A stretch of 64,000 nt of DNA, taken from positions 213,005 to 277,004 of the forward strand of contig CBDBJK010000033.1 of the NCBI GenBank assembly GCA_965206395.1, read 5' to 3'. This stretch comes from CBDBJK01 sp965206395 (GTDB lineage Bacteria > Chloroflexota > Dehalococcoidia > Lucifugimonadales > CATOSD01). Position 1 is the first letter of the stretch; each line of letters opens with the position of its first letter. The notes beneath the pieces are model-generated. The model was not told the origin of the DNA. It ran no database searches and worked only from the letters and a program-made list of their open reading frames with translations. Position numbers and translations under genes: made by a program. Shown in pieces: positions 43,154 through 52,272 of the stretch.

Positions 43154-44737
43154 TCATGAAATATTCTGACGCACCAGCCAGTACTCAAGGCTGTCGGCGA
43201 GCGCCATCCAGCTTGCCTCGATAACGTTTTGCGATGAACCTACGGTACTCCAGGTGTTCAGGCCATCAGTCGATTCAATCAGCACGCGTACGACCGCGCC
43301 GGTGCTGTGTCCCTGATCCACGACACGCACCTTGTAATCCAGCAGGCGCACCGCTTCCAGGCTGGGGTAGAATTGCAGTAGAGCCTTTCTCAAGGCGTTG
43401 TCCAGCGCGTTAACAGGGCCGTTGCCATCTGCGGCGGTGTGCATTACCTCCGACCCGACTTGCACCTTCAACATTACCTGAGAGGTTATATCCGCGTCTG
43501 TTCCCATGAAGCCGGGACGCTTTTCAGCAACCGTCATAAAGTCCACTAAAGAAAAAGAGGGTCGATAATCCGGCAACATGCGTCTGATCAAAAGCTCGAA
43601 CGAAGCCTCTGCGCCCTCGTACTGAAAGCCTCTGCTCTCCTGAAGCTTGACCTGCTCCAATAACTCCCTGGCTTGGGATTGCGTCAAATCCACCTCAATG
43701 CCGAACTCACGGGCCTTATATAGTATGTTGCTCCTACCCGAAAGCTCGGACACGAGGACTCGCTTGCTATTGCCAACAGCATCAGGAGAGATGTGCTGGT
43801 AGCTGTGCTCCACTTTAGCCACCGCCGAGGCATGCAATCCCCCTTTGTGAGCGAAGGCGCTGGCCCCGACATACGGCTGCGACGCTACTGGCGGCATGTT
43901 GGCTACCTCTGAGACGTAGCGGCTTACCTCTGTTAGACTCTCAAGTTGCTCGTCAGAGACGCAGTCCACACCCATCTTGAGCTTCAGGCTGGCGATGATG
44001 GAGAGCAGGTTGGCATTGCCGCAGCGCTCGCCATAGCCGTTAATGGTTCCCTGCACCTGAGTCGCGCCAGCCATTACCCCGGCAAGCGCTCCCGCGACAG
44101 CCATATCGATGTCGTTATGAGTGTGAATTCCCAGCGAAACGTCGGTGTCTTTCTGGACGGTGGAAACAATGTCGGCAATCTCGTCAGGTAGAGAGCCGCC
44201 GTTGGTATCGCAGAGAATCACGCACTCGGCGCCCGCCTGCGCTGCCGCACGCACAGCTTGTTGAGCGTATTCGGGATTAGCCTTGAATCCGTCAAAGAAG
44301 TGTTCCGCATCAAAAAACACCCGTCGCCCTTGAGCTTTCAAGTAAGATACCGAGTCGGCAATCATGGCGAGGTTTTCTTCGAGCGATGTCTCCAGAACTC
44401 TGGTGACGTGCAAGTCCCAGCTTTTGCCCACCAGCGTTACCACCGAAGCGCCGGAATCGAGCAGCGCCTGAATGTTGGCGTCTTGTTCTACGCTTACATC
44501 AGCGCGGCGGGTGCTGCCAAATGCGGTCACGATAGCATGAGAGAGCTTTAGCCCTTTTGCTCGCTCGAAATACTCAGCATCTTTGGGATTGGAGCCGGGC
44601 CAGCCTCCTTCAACGTAGTGAACGCCGAGTTGGTCGAGCTTGAGCGTAATGGCGATCTTGTCCTCAGCCGAAAGCGAGATGCCTTCGTACTGCGTGCCAT
44701 CTCGCAGCGTAGTATCGTACAATTCTACTTGTCGCAT
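43154..44737 (-). CDS. cimA: (R)-citramalate synthase
   Basis: A 527-residue DRE-TIM metallolyase. L-Y-D-T-T-L-R-D-G-T-Q (6-16) is the metal- and acceptor-binding start, H-T-H-N-D supplies the metal-binding His pair, and Q-G-T-I-N-G-Y-G-E-R-C-G-N-A-N-L is the second signature. Residues 390-520 hold a LeuA-type regulatory domain. The first residues D-T-T-L-R-D-G-T-Q-Y-E-G and the overall length match CimA (Thermotoga/Chloroflexota type) better than isopropylmalate synthase. It condenses pyruvate and acetyl-CoA to citramalate for isoleucine synthesis. A T-box leader stands directly upstream. Confidence 0.9.
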   Translation of the reverse strand: MRQVELYDTTLRDGTQYEGISLSAEDKIAITLKLDQLGVHYVEGGWPGSNPKDAEYFERAKGLKLSHAIVTAFGSTRRADVSVEQDANIQALLDSGASVVTLVGKSWDLHVTRVLETSLEENLAMIADSVSYLKAQGRRVFFDAEHFFDGFKANPEYAQQAVRAAAQAGAECVILCDTNGGSLPDEIADIVSTVQKDTDVSLGIHTHNDIDMAVAGALAGVMAGATQVQGTINGYGERCGNANLLSIIASLKLKMGVDCVSDEQLESLTEVSRYVSEVANMPPVASQPYVGASAFAHKGGLHASAVAKVEHSYQHISPDAVGNSKRVLVSELSGRSNILYKAREFGIEVDLTQSQARELLEQVKLQESRGFQYEGAEASFELLIRRMLPDYRPSFSLVDFMTVAEKRPGFMGTDADITSQVMLKVQVGSEVMHTAADGNGPVNALDNALRKALLQFYPSLEAVRLLDYKVRVVDQGHSTGAVVRVLIESTDGLNTWSTVGSSQNVIEASWMALADSLEYWLVRQNIS

Positions 44738-44793
44738 GATTCTTTATATCTCCTGTCGTTTGATTTTCCTGGGATTTGGGGGTTGAAGAGAAT

Positions 44794-44825
44794 AAAAAAG
44801 GCCCGTCCCTCAATAGGGACGGGCC
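44794..44825 (-). terminator. Attenuator terminator of the T-box leader
   Basis: On the minus strand GGCCCGTCCCT pairs with AGGGACGGGCC across a four-base loop, followed by six T. It lies between the T-box sequence and the cimA start. Confidence 0.9.
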
Positions 44826-45165
44826 TGTTGTTCAAAAGCTGAACCAGTCGAGAACCCGCGGTACCACCCTTATTCCCCAAACTCGCCGAGGCTGGCATAT
44901 ACCAGGCCAGGACGCGCCGGAGCGCTCATCCGGATATGAATTTATACCCCTACGATAGCACTGCTCTATCGTAGTCCGACTATCATCGGACCGCCCTGTT
45001 AACGGTGGGCGAGTTCGTCAGAGCCTACTAGGATGGGGTAATCATTCCGTTGGGTCTGAGGCTCAGGAGGGATTTTTCGAGGAGGCTCGTGCGTCTGCTC
45101 TCACCGTACCAGACTCGCTTTGCCAGGCGCATCCCCATACTCTTCTCCGTCATCGCCTTTGCTAT
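44794..45165 (-). promoter_or_regulatory. T-box leader controlling cimA
   Basis: The minus strand holds the T-box antiterminator sequence AAGGGTGGTACCGCG at 44871-44857, followed by a GC-rich terminator hairpin and T-run (44825-44794). Upstream is a long Stem I-like region: GGTGAGAGC at about 45103-45095 and a basal helix ATGGGG/CCCCAT. A specifier-loop stretch G-G-A-A-T-G-A-T-T-A lies inside the basal helix on the 3' side; ATT (Ile) is the likely codon, not certain. Uncharged tRNA would stabilise the antiterminator and switch cimA on when the amino acid is scarce. An open frame inside (45028-45216) is spurious. Confidence 0.85.
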
Positions 45166-45251
45166 TTTGTTCTGTATATCATAGATAAGATTAGTGTCAC
45201 AGAGTTGCGTTGTCAAGGAACGGTTTTAAACTCGTCCAGAACAGGCAGGCG

Positions 45252-46031
45252 CTACGTCAGAAACGTCTGCTTCAGCCATTCCAAGGACGCGCTAATCGCC
45301 GCTTCCTCCTGACGAAACCTGTGTCCCACTCCCGGCAGAAGTTGAAGCCGTTTAGGCTCGCCTGCCTTCTCGAACAGCAGACTGGCGTTGCGATGCGGCA
45401 CCACGTCGTCGGCGTCGCCTTGCAGAATCAGAAGCGGCCTAGGCGATATTTCAGCTATCCATTGCACAGGATTGAGCGTCTCATACTCCTCGTTCCAGGC
45501 ATCCAGCGAAGACGGGAAATCCTCGTCTCGGATGACGCCAAGCTCACGCAGGCGTTCAACGGCCTGGGCCGGGTCATCTCGCCTGCTCATCATCGCGGGG
45601 CTGGCGAATGACACCAATCCGGCGACTTCCTTTCGATGCGCAGCCACGTGTATCGCCACCGCCGCGCCCATGCTCGAACCAAGGAGCATCGTCCTGTTCT
45701 CGTCCACCTGTGGGTTTGCCTGAATCCAGGTGAGCGCCGCTTCAAGGTCGTGCGCCCAGCCCAAAGGATGAAAGTTGCCGCCGCTCTCTCCCGCGCCGCG
45801 AAAGTTGAAGATCAAGGTCGCAAATCCCTCATAGGCACACATCTCGGCTAGCGAAGGGTAATCAAGGCCACCGTTAGACGGAGTTGGCTGCGTCGGGTCA
45901 GGACGTGGGCCTGCTGGCATACCATGACAGATAACCAGACCTGGATGAGGGCCGCCCTCCTCCGGTACGAAGAAGGCCGACGCAAGGCCGATTCCCTCGC
46001 TGTCCAGCCAGAAGTTTTCTTGCGTTACCAT
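45252..46031 (-). CDS. Alpha/beta hydrolase
   Basis: A 259-residue serine hydrolase of the peptidase S9/S15-like alpha/beta fold. The nucleophile elbow is L-L-G-S-S-M-G-A-A, the acid is in I-L-Q-G-D-A-D-D-V-V, and the His in L-P-G-V-G-H-R-F. The oxyanion strand is V-I-C-H-G-M-P-A-G. The start at 46031 (M-V-T-Q-E-N-F-W-L) has AAGGGGGC upstream. Substrate unknown. Its stop lies about 90 bases before the T-box region of cimA. Confidence 0.88.
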   Translation of the reverse strand: MVTQENFWLDSEGIGLASAFFVPEEGGPHPGLVICHGMPAGPRPDPTQPTPSNGGLDYPSLAEMCAYEGFATLIFNFRGAGESGGNFHPLGWAHDLEAALTWIQANPQVDENRTMLLGSSMGAAVAIHVAAHRKEVAGLVSFASPAMMSRRDDPAQAVERLRELGVIRDEDFPSSLDAWNEEYETLNPVQWIAEISPRPLLILQGDADDVVPHRNASLLFEKAGEPKRLQLLPGVGHRFRQEEAAISASLEWLKQTFLT

Positions 46032-46122
46032 ATCGGCCCCCTTGCTGACAGGATAATCGAGCAACTCACGCCTTTCAAAAGGGTGCGGTCACGAACTGGG
46101 CTACATGCAAGGCGCGTTATTG

Positions 46123-46590
46123 TCAGTCCGTTACTTCTACGATAATTTCAATCTCTACAGGTATGTTGTTCGGTAGGGAGTTCATCCCAACGGCGGAGCG
46201 AGCATGGCGTCCCTTTTCTCCGAATACCTCCACCATCAGGTCTGAGCAACCGTTTGCGACGGCGGGCTGCTGCGTGAAGTCGGGAGCCGTATTTACCATT
46301 GAGAGCAGCTTGACAATGCGCTTTACCCTGTCGAGGTCTCCCAGTTCTCCTTTTAGCCGGGCAATTATGTTGATGCCTGTCAACCGAGCGGCCTCGTACC
46401 CCTCCTCGACGCTCATGTCCTTGCCGAGCTTGCCCAGGGGAGTCGTGCCATCCGGTCTCGCGGCGGGACCAAGCCCTGCAAGATACAGCAGATTGCCGGT
46501 CCTTACGCTAGGGACGTAATTAGCCATCGGGGGCGGAGTGTCCGGCAGCGTAATTCCCAACTCCTTCAGTTTATCTTCTATCACAGACAT
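46123..46590 (-). CDS. RidA/YjgF-family protein
   Basis: A 155-residue RidA-type trimeric fold protein. Y-V-P-S-V-R-T-G-N-L-L-Y-L-A-G is the family's N-terminal pattern, and R-S-A-V-G-M-N-S-L-P-N-N-I-P-V-E-I-E-I-I-V carries the conserved Arg and the closing strand. It is longer at the N-terminus than RidA proper, as in the YjgH/RutC-like subgroup. Members deaminate reactive enamines/imines; this may protect PLP enzymes or be part of catabolism. Confidence 0.9.
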   Translation of the reverse strand: MSVIEDKLKELGITLPDTPPPMANYVPSVRTGNLLYLAGLGPAARPDGTTPLGKLGKDMSVEEGYEAARLTGINIIARLKGELGDLDRVKRIVKLLSMVNTAPDFTQQPAVANGCSDLMVEVFGEKGRHARSAVGMNSLPNNIPVEIEIIVEVTD

Positions 46591-46725
46591 GATTGCCTCC
46601 TCATAGTTTTACGCTATAGTTTAAGCCGTGCGCATTCTAACCCATTTGGCTGGACTTGTGTACGCTTGCGTTCCTGGTATCATGTTTCCGACAGATTACC
46701 GACAGTTTGGCTCAGGAGAACGCAG

Positions 46726-47121
46726 ATGACGACATCAAACGACGCGATCAGACTAAAGAGTGTCAATCACCTTACTTACAACGTGAGCAACAAGGAGCGA
46801 GCGCTGAGGTTCTGGGAGGATGTGCTTGGCGTGAAGCAGATACCCAGTCAGGTCGATAGAGACCACATAATCTGGCTGCAACTGCCAAGCGGCGCGATGG
46901 TGCATCTGGTTGAGACATCGGAGGCTCCCTCAACGCCATCGCATCACGGCGCTTTCGAGGTGGACGACATCGACGCGGCGTCAAAGGCGCTTCAGGGTAA
47001 GGGCGTCGAGACCACCGACATTACCACGCGCAACGACGGGCAGCGCAACTTCTTCATCAACGACCCGGACGGCAATCGCATCGAGATTTGCACAAAGTCC
47101 GGCTTCGGCGTGCTGGTGTAG
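46726..47121 (+). CDS. VOC-family (glyoxalase/dioxygenase fold) protein
   Basis: A 131-residue single VOC domain pair. V-N-H-L-T-Y-N-V-S-N-K-E-R-A-L-R-F-W-E-D-V-L-G-V provides the first His metal ligand, and a later F-F-I-N-D-P-D-G-N-R-I-E-I-C provides the Glu ligand. The start at 46726 has CAGGAG upstream. Could be a lyase, isomerase or dioxygenase; the short length points to a glyoxalase-type dimer. No informative neighbour. Confidence 0.88.
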   Translation: MTTSNDAIRLKSVNHLTYNVSNKERALRFWEDVLGVKQIPSQVDRDHIIWLQLPSGAMVHLVETSEAPSTPSHHGAFEVDDIDAASKALQGKGVETTDITTRNDGQRNFFINDPDGNRIEICTKSGFGVLV

Positions 47122-47639
47122 GATTTTCTAAACGAGTTTTTCCCATTTAACAGCCAGCACCCAATCTCTCGGACAATGTTTGATGTATTCCTGACTGGTA
47201 GTACAGGCTGATCTACAGAGTTCGTTGCACTTTGTCCTGGTACGATTCTGCGTCATTCAGCCTTAGCTGACGCTCTGAATCAGAAACTGTGAAACTTGAG
47301 TTTTGGAAATTGCCTTAAGCCTGGAGACCTGAAAGGGTCTGGGAAGGAGTAGTGTTGCCGCCCTCACCACAAAAGAGATGAAAATCGCTTAACCGAGACT
47401 CGGTGCCCCTTATTTTCATAGGAACGTAAGTGTTTTTGCGGAGTTAGCCACCCTAATGCTACGGAGGCGGCCGTGTGCTGGGACTCCGGACGCGGCTTTC
47501 AATTACGACCGATCTTCAGCTATATGAGAAGGGTTGGATTGAGGGGTCGTCGCTCGCATCAAACATCGTCTAATGCTAATCGACAAACCCCTCAATCAAC
47601 CTTCATTGCATGGGGGCAGGCTTTGTCTTTGAATCCTAA
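47122..47639. other. Intergenic stretch upstream of IS copy 2
   Basis: About 500 bases without a recognisable gene, RNA or clear repeat; several short frames look random. Confidence 0.5.
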
Positions 47640-48519
47640 GAGCGTCTAACAAAACCTAATAAAAGGGGTTAGAATCTGGACATTCTCTGGAGGAGGATGA
47701 CCTAATGTCTAAGCCCCTTGTAAGCGATGAATTCTGGGAACTGGTGCAACCTTTACTGCCGCCACAACCACCGAAGCCGAAAGGAGGAAGGCCCAGGATA
47801 CCTGACAGACAGGTCCTAAGTGGGATACTGTTCGTACTAAAGACAGGCATTGGCTGGGAAGACCTACCCAAGGAGATGGACTGTGGCAGTGGGATGACCT
47901 GCTGGAGGCGCCTCAGAGATTGGCACCAGTCGGGAGTCTGGGAGCGCATCCACTTGGTATGCCTTGAGCGCCTGCAAGCAGCTGAGCGCATAGACTGGAC
48001 TCGCGCAGTGCTGGACAGTGCTTCAGTGCGAGCAGTTTTTGGGGGCAGAAAACAGGCCCCAACCCCACGGACAGGGCGAAGGCGGGTAGCAAGCATCATA
48101 TCATAACCGATGCCCAGGGCATTCCACTGGCGGTCAGGTTGACTGGCGCGAACGCTCACGATGTCACCCAAGCCCTTGAGTTGGTGGATGCCATACCTGC
48201 TGTCAAGGGCAAGCGAGGCAGGCCTCGCAAGCGTCCTCTTCAGGCGCAGGGAGACAGAGGGTATGACTCTGAGCCTGTTCGCAAGGAGTTGAAGAAGCGA
48301 CATATCCGGCCGCTGCTGGCCAAGCGAGGTGAGCCGCATGGCAGCGGGTTGGGTGTGCATAGATGGGTGGTTGAGAGAAGCCTGAGTTGGCTTCATCAGT
48401 TCCGACGCTTACGGGTTCGATATGAGCGCAGGGCAGACATACATGAGGCTTTCTTGGCCATAGGTTGTGCCATCATCTGCTCTCGCTTTCTGTTCCAATA
48501 ATGGTTTTGTTAGACGCTC
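47640..48519 (+). mobile_element. IS5-family (IS427-like) insertion sequence, copy 2
   Basis: 880 bp, same ends and length as the copy at 23234-24113, with only two base differences that I noticed (positions equivalent to 47836 and 48307). Flanking triplets are TAA on the left and TTA on the right, so no exact direct duplication here. Its right end abuts the stop codon of the collagen-like gene. Confidence 0.92.
47705..48501 (+). CDS. IS5-family transposase made by -1 frameshift (copy 2)
   Basis: Same two-frame arrangement as copy 1: frame A 47705-48106, then the -1 frame to 48501, with the slip in the TTTTTGGGGGCAGAAAAC stretch. One residue differs from copy 1 (H-I-R-P instead of H-I-W-P). 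The DDE residues are intact. Confidence 0.85.
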
Positions 48520-49281
48520 TTAGTTCATATTAGCGCAGATGGCGTAAGGAAGCGCCCAGAACTTGCCACTGCCTTCGTTGGTGATAGCAGTAAGCCAAGT
48601 GGTTTCATTGGTGGGGGTGTTTACAACCATTCTCGCCCCAAAATCAAATGGGGCATCTCTTTGGTTAATGCCGCCGCCCAGCACTTTCTTCCCTGGTGCG
48701 CAGACGAACGCCCATGCTCCGACACCACCTGGCCCAACGAAGCCACCTTCAAAGGTCATCAGCGTATAACCGCTCACTCCCGAAGGACCTGCTGGGCCTT
48801 GTGGGCCTGCCGGGCCCGTTGATCCCGCTGGGCCAGCTAGGCCTCGTGCGCCTGTAGCGCCTGTCAGCCCCGCTGGGCCTTGTGGGCCTGCTGGTCCTAC
48901 CGGCCCCTGAAGCCCTGCTGTGCCTTGTGGCCCTTGAGGTCCTGCTGGTCCGACCTGGCCTTGTGATCCCTGTGGTCCCTGTGGCCCCACTGGTCCCGGC
49001 GGCCCTTGAACGCCCCAGTCTACCGGCACCCATGTCCCTGGTGTCCCTGGAAATCCGCTGCAATCCTGGTCGGGGCCGACCATAAGCATCAGTCCAATGG
49101 CAGTATTGACGCAAACATGAAGGTTATTCGTTCCTCCGTGGTTGGGGTCCGCGTCCTAGGCGCTGACTACAGCGGATATGCTCTGCCCCAGGACAACACC
49201 CAGTGCAATGAGCAGCACAGTCCCTGCTCCCAGAAAGGCCAGCCTCTTCGCACCTGTAATCTTACTCATAAACTTACTCAT
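48520..49281 (-). pseudogene. Collagen-like secreted protein interrupted by an amber codon
   Basis: ATG at 49281 follows AAAAAGGAGG. It encodes M-S-K-F-M-S-K-I-T-G-A-K-R-L-A-F-L-G and a hydrophobic stretch ending Q-S-I-S-A-V-V-S-A, a clear signal peptide or membrane anchor. TAG follows at 49158-49156. The frame continues without another stop: D-A-D-P-N-H-G-G-T-N-N-L-H-V-C, then about 30 Gly-X-Y triplets (G-P-Q-G-P-Q-G-S-Q-G type) and a globular C-terminal domain (F-V-C-A-P-G-K-K-V-L-G-G-G). The terminal TAA borders the IS copy 2. The amber sits exactly between export signal and mature part. A start at 49089 would give a non-exported protein. Confidence 0.75.
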
Positions 49282-49638
49282 TATTCATACCTCCTTTTTA
49301 TGAATAACATATCTTTTGCCGAGAAGTTTCGGCATACCTGAGCCTGTGAACCGATATTTCCCAGATGATACCGAATATACGACCATCTGCTGCTGATGTC
49401 AATCGCCATCTGAAGTGCTCAATTTCACCTCGAAATCCTATTCAACCATTCGGAGCTACCCACAAAAGCGCAACAGTGGCTCTTTCAGACCAAACTCACC
49501 CTTCGGCTTGAACGACCCCGGTGGCATCAACTCAAGCGTCGCGCCTATTGCGTTACCGGTTGCCAGACCGAGAAGGCGTCCTCTATAGCGTTCAATCTGC
49601 TCCATTTCGCCCTCTGCAATCAATCTGACTAATCCGCG
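49282..49638. other. Intergenic stretch upstream of the collagen-like gene
   Basis: No recognisable gene. Carries the RBS and presumably the promoter of the collagen-like gene; the part near 49440-49640 is only the downstream flank of the phosphotriesterase-like gene. Confidence 0.5.
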
Positions 49639-50691
49639 CTAGACAAATGAAAGTATCCGCGCCGGGTTAGCCACTGTAATGTTGTGAACGTCCTGCTCGC
49701 TGAAACCCCTCCGGCGCATCCTGGGAACGACGTGTTCCATGATGTGGCCGTAGCCGTGGCCTCCGTACCTGACTAGGCGGTGCTTGGTGCAGATGTCGTG
49801 CGCAACGACAATCCTCTCGCCGTAGCCCTCGCCTATCAGACGCTTGATGACATCCATTCGCTGCGCGTCGTTGGGCATGTCGATGTCGGACAAGGGGTAG
49901 TGCGACGACTCTATGCCAAACAAGTCCCACTCCAGGTAGCAGCCGCTTCGGGCTAGCTCCAGCAGCGCACCGAAGTCAAACACTGTCCTGTCCAGGTGTC
50001 CCATGATGGTGCGGCCTATGTCAGCGCCCGCCTCGTCGAGCACGCCAAGAATCTCACGCGGGGCGCTTTCGTCGCGGCCAGGATGAATCAGAATCGGCGC
50101 ACCTGTCTCACGTTGGGCTGTAGCCGCCGCCCTGAGGACTTTACGCTCGTTTTGGGTCAGAGGCCAGGTGCAGCCTATCTCTCCGATGATGCCCGCCTTT
50201 ATGCCGGTGTCTCCAACGCCCGTCTCGATGTCATCGACTATCTGCCTGGCGATGGCGGATTCGGCCATGTCGTTCATATCATCCGGGTGTACAGCGTCTA
50301 CGTAATACCCTGCGCCCATGATGATGTTCAGCCCTGTGACACGTGCGATACGCGCCAACGCCAGCGGGTCGCGTCCGATGCCGATAGTCGTTGCGTCCAC
50401 GATAGCGCCACCACCGAGCCTCTTGTACAGCATCGCCTCTGCGATGGCAGTGTCCTCGTCAGTCAGCAGAAGATTGTCTCGATTGCCATAGTAGTTGTGC
50501 CTGACCCATCCGAGGTTTGCCATCGAGACCGGCTCGTGAGCGCGCGCCCATTCGGTGATCTCCGCGGGCGGATGGAACATGCACAGGAAGTTGATTAGCA
50601 GATGCTCATGGGTCATGGTAGGCCCCAGGGCTTCGGGCGATACCGGCCCCAGAACTGTCTGCACCATGCCGTTTAGATCGCTGTCGGACAC
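49639..50691 (-). CDS. Phosphotriesterase-family metal-dependent hydrolase
   Basis: A 350-residue amidohydrolase of the PTE family. Metal-site segments: T-M-T-H-E-H-L-L-I-N-F (the H-x-H), G-E-I-G-C (where PTE has its bridging Lys, here Glu), P-I-L-I-H-P-G-R, I-M-G-H-L-D-R-T and V-A-H-D-I-C (catalytic Asp). The GTG at 50691 is chosen because AGGAGG lies seven bases upstream; frames to 50748 exist. Relatives include lactonases and uncharacterised hydrolases. A Glu bridge in place of carboxylated Lys is seen in a subgroup of the family. Substrate unknown. Confidence 0.88.
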   Translation of the reverse strand: MSDSDLNGMVQTVLGPVSPEALGPTMTHEHLLINFLCMFHPPAEITEWARAHEPVSMANLGWVRHNYYGNRDNLLLTDEDTAIAEAMLYKRLGGGAIVDATTIGIGRDPLALARIARVTGLNIIMGAGYYVDAVHPDDMNDMAESAIARQIVDDIETGVGDTGIKAGIIGEIGCTWPLTQNERKVLRAAATAQRETGAPILIHPGRDESAPREILGVLDEAGADIGRTIMGHLDRTVFDFGALLELARSGCYLEWDLFGIESSHYPLSDIDMPNDAQRMDVIKRLIGEGYGERIVVAHDICTKHRLVRYGGHGYGHIMEHVVPRMRRRGFSEQDVHNITVANPARILSFV

Positions 50692-50762
50692 TGGATTCCT
50701 CCTAACTATGGTTGGCATCGAATCTATGCTCGCTGCCACCGCACACACGATCTAAAGCTGAC

Positions 50763-52016
50763 CTAATCGATCCTGCGAAGGCCTGTGTAAAAGACGGAGA
50801 ATAGCAGCGTCACGCCAATCAGCAGGCCTCCGCTCAAGAGCAAGGCGTCTGGGGTACTTGTGTACTCGGCGAGCGCTCCAAGTGGAACCGCACCGAGAGG
50901 CTGCACTCCGAAGGTCATCATGCTTATGCTCATTACCCTGCCACGCATCTCCGGCGAGGCGTTGATTTGCATCAGGGTCATATTCAGCGACATGAATACT
51001 GAGCTTGACAGGCCCGTGAATAAGAGCAATGGCACAGCCACCGCGTATGAGGTGGCCTGAGAGAACACGGCAAGCCCTATACCCCATCCGACGCAGGACG
51101 CCAACAACAAAATTCCTCGCCTTTTGATTTTCGGTATAGCGGCGAGCGCAAGCGTGCCTATAAGAGCGCCAATGCCCATTATCATTAGCAGATACCCTAA
51201 TGCGTCAGCCTGGACATCCAGGGCCTCGCGCGCCCACGCAGGTAGCAACGCGAAATACGAAAAGCCAAAAAGCGACGCGATGAGCGACAGAGTAACCATT
51301 CCTAGAAGGGCGGGGGGGCCGAAGACGTAGGCGAGTCCTTCACGGATGTCTCCGGTTATACTTTTTCTTGAGCGACTCACTGGTTCCTTGCCCGCGTCTA
51401 TCATGGCGATTGAGATCACCGCAAAGGCGTAGATGCCTGAGATGAGATAGAACACGCCAGAGGTGTCGATCCAAATAATCAGCAACCCCGCCATGGCAGG
51501 CCCGACAATTCGCGTCGCGTTCATGGCAGAGTTGCCAAGGGAAATCGCGTTCATCAGGCTGCGTTCCGGCACTATGTCCGAGATTATCGCCTGACGACTA
51601 GGCATGTTGATCGCCATCAACGAGCCGTTCACAAACCCGATAATCAATAATTGCCAAAATGTGATGATGCCTGTGATGTCCAGAGTCGCCACTGTCGCAG
51701 TCAGGAGAATGTTCCCGACCTGGCTCAGTATTACTATGCGTTTTCTTGAAATACGGTCCGCGAGCGCACCGCCAATCAGTGACACGAACGTCATCGGCAA
51801 GGAGAACGACATCATCACGAGAGCCAGAGCCAGGGGCGAATCATCTGCCAAACGCAGCACCAGCCAGCCCCTGGTTATCATCTGCATGTTCATCGCCATG
51901 AAGGAACCGAGCGAGCCTAGCCACATCCATCGAAAGTCGCGGTACTGTAGGGATTCGAATACGGGGTAACGTGTCAGAAAAGTGTAGCGTGGGTCTTTCC
52001 GCGCCGATGTGGACAC
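50763..52016 (-). CDS. MFS transporter, EntS-like exporter
   Basis: A 417-residue protein with about twelve membrane helices and the MFS loop motif G-G-A-L-A-D-R-I-S-R-K-R between helices 2 and 3. F-R-W-M-W-L-G-S-L-G-S-F near the start and M-P-S-R-Q-A-I-I-S-D-I-V-P are typical of the MFS_3 / enterobactin-exporter-like group. It lies 71 bases upstream of the phosphotriesterase-like gene on the same strand, so they may be co-transcribed. The exported compound is unknown. Confidence 0.9.
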   Translation of the reverse strand: MSTSARKDPRYTFLTRYPVFESLQYRDFRWMWLGSLGSFMAMNMQMITRGWLVLRLADDSPLALALVMMSFSLPMTFVSLIGGALADRISRKRIVILSQVGNILLTATVATLDITGIITFWQLLIIGFVNGSLMAINMPSRQAIISDIVPERSLMNAISLGNSAMNATRIVGPAMAGLLIIWIDTSGVFYLISGIYAFAVISIAMIDAGKEPVSRSRKSITGDIREGLAYVFGPPALLGMVTLSLIASLFGFSYFALLPAWAREALDVQADALGYLLMIMGIGALIGTLALAAIPKIKRRGILLLASCVGWGIGLAVFSQATSYAVAVPLLLFTGLSSSVFMSLNMTLMQINASPEMRGRVMSISMMTFGVQPLGAVPLGALAEYTSTPDALLLSGGLLIGVTLLFSVFYTGLRRID

Positions 52017-52272
52017 ATCCGCGCCATTGTAAGTTGGAGTTTCTTGTTCAGAGGGCTTTGTCTTGCGGATGTCTCATCCTCGCCTTCGTAGTAAGCTGTG
52101 CCATTAATGCTTGCACCTGTCAAATTCAAGGGGCAATATCATTCAGCCGCAGTGACCAGTATATCACCGTCGGCGCGCTTGTGGCACTGAGCCTTGACAC
52201 GGCGTGTGCGCTGGATAGAATTGAGCCATTCGTTTCGCGTGGTGGCATCTAACGGAGAAGCATAATTGATTA

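Noticed and set aside
45028..45216. A 62-codon frame upstream of cimA as a leader peptide
   Set aside because: It lies inside the T-box Stem I region, whose structure explains the sequence; no RBS or amino-acid run typical of attenuator peptides.
48640..49040. Short-period repeats, checked as a CRISPR or minisatellite
   Set aside because: They are codon-level Gly-X-Y repeats of the collagen-like protein, with no spacers and varying third bases.
51971..52252. A 93-codon plus-strand frame with a hydrophobic stretch, possibly the lost N-terminus of the kinase left of the IS
   Set aside because: It does not resemble a kinase N-terminus, overlaps the MFS gene start on the other strand, and has no clear RBS.
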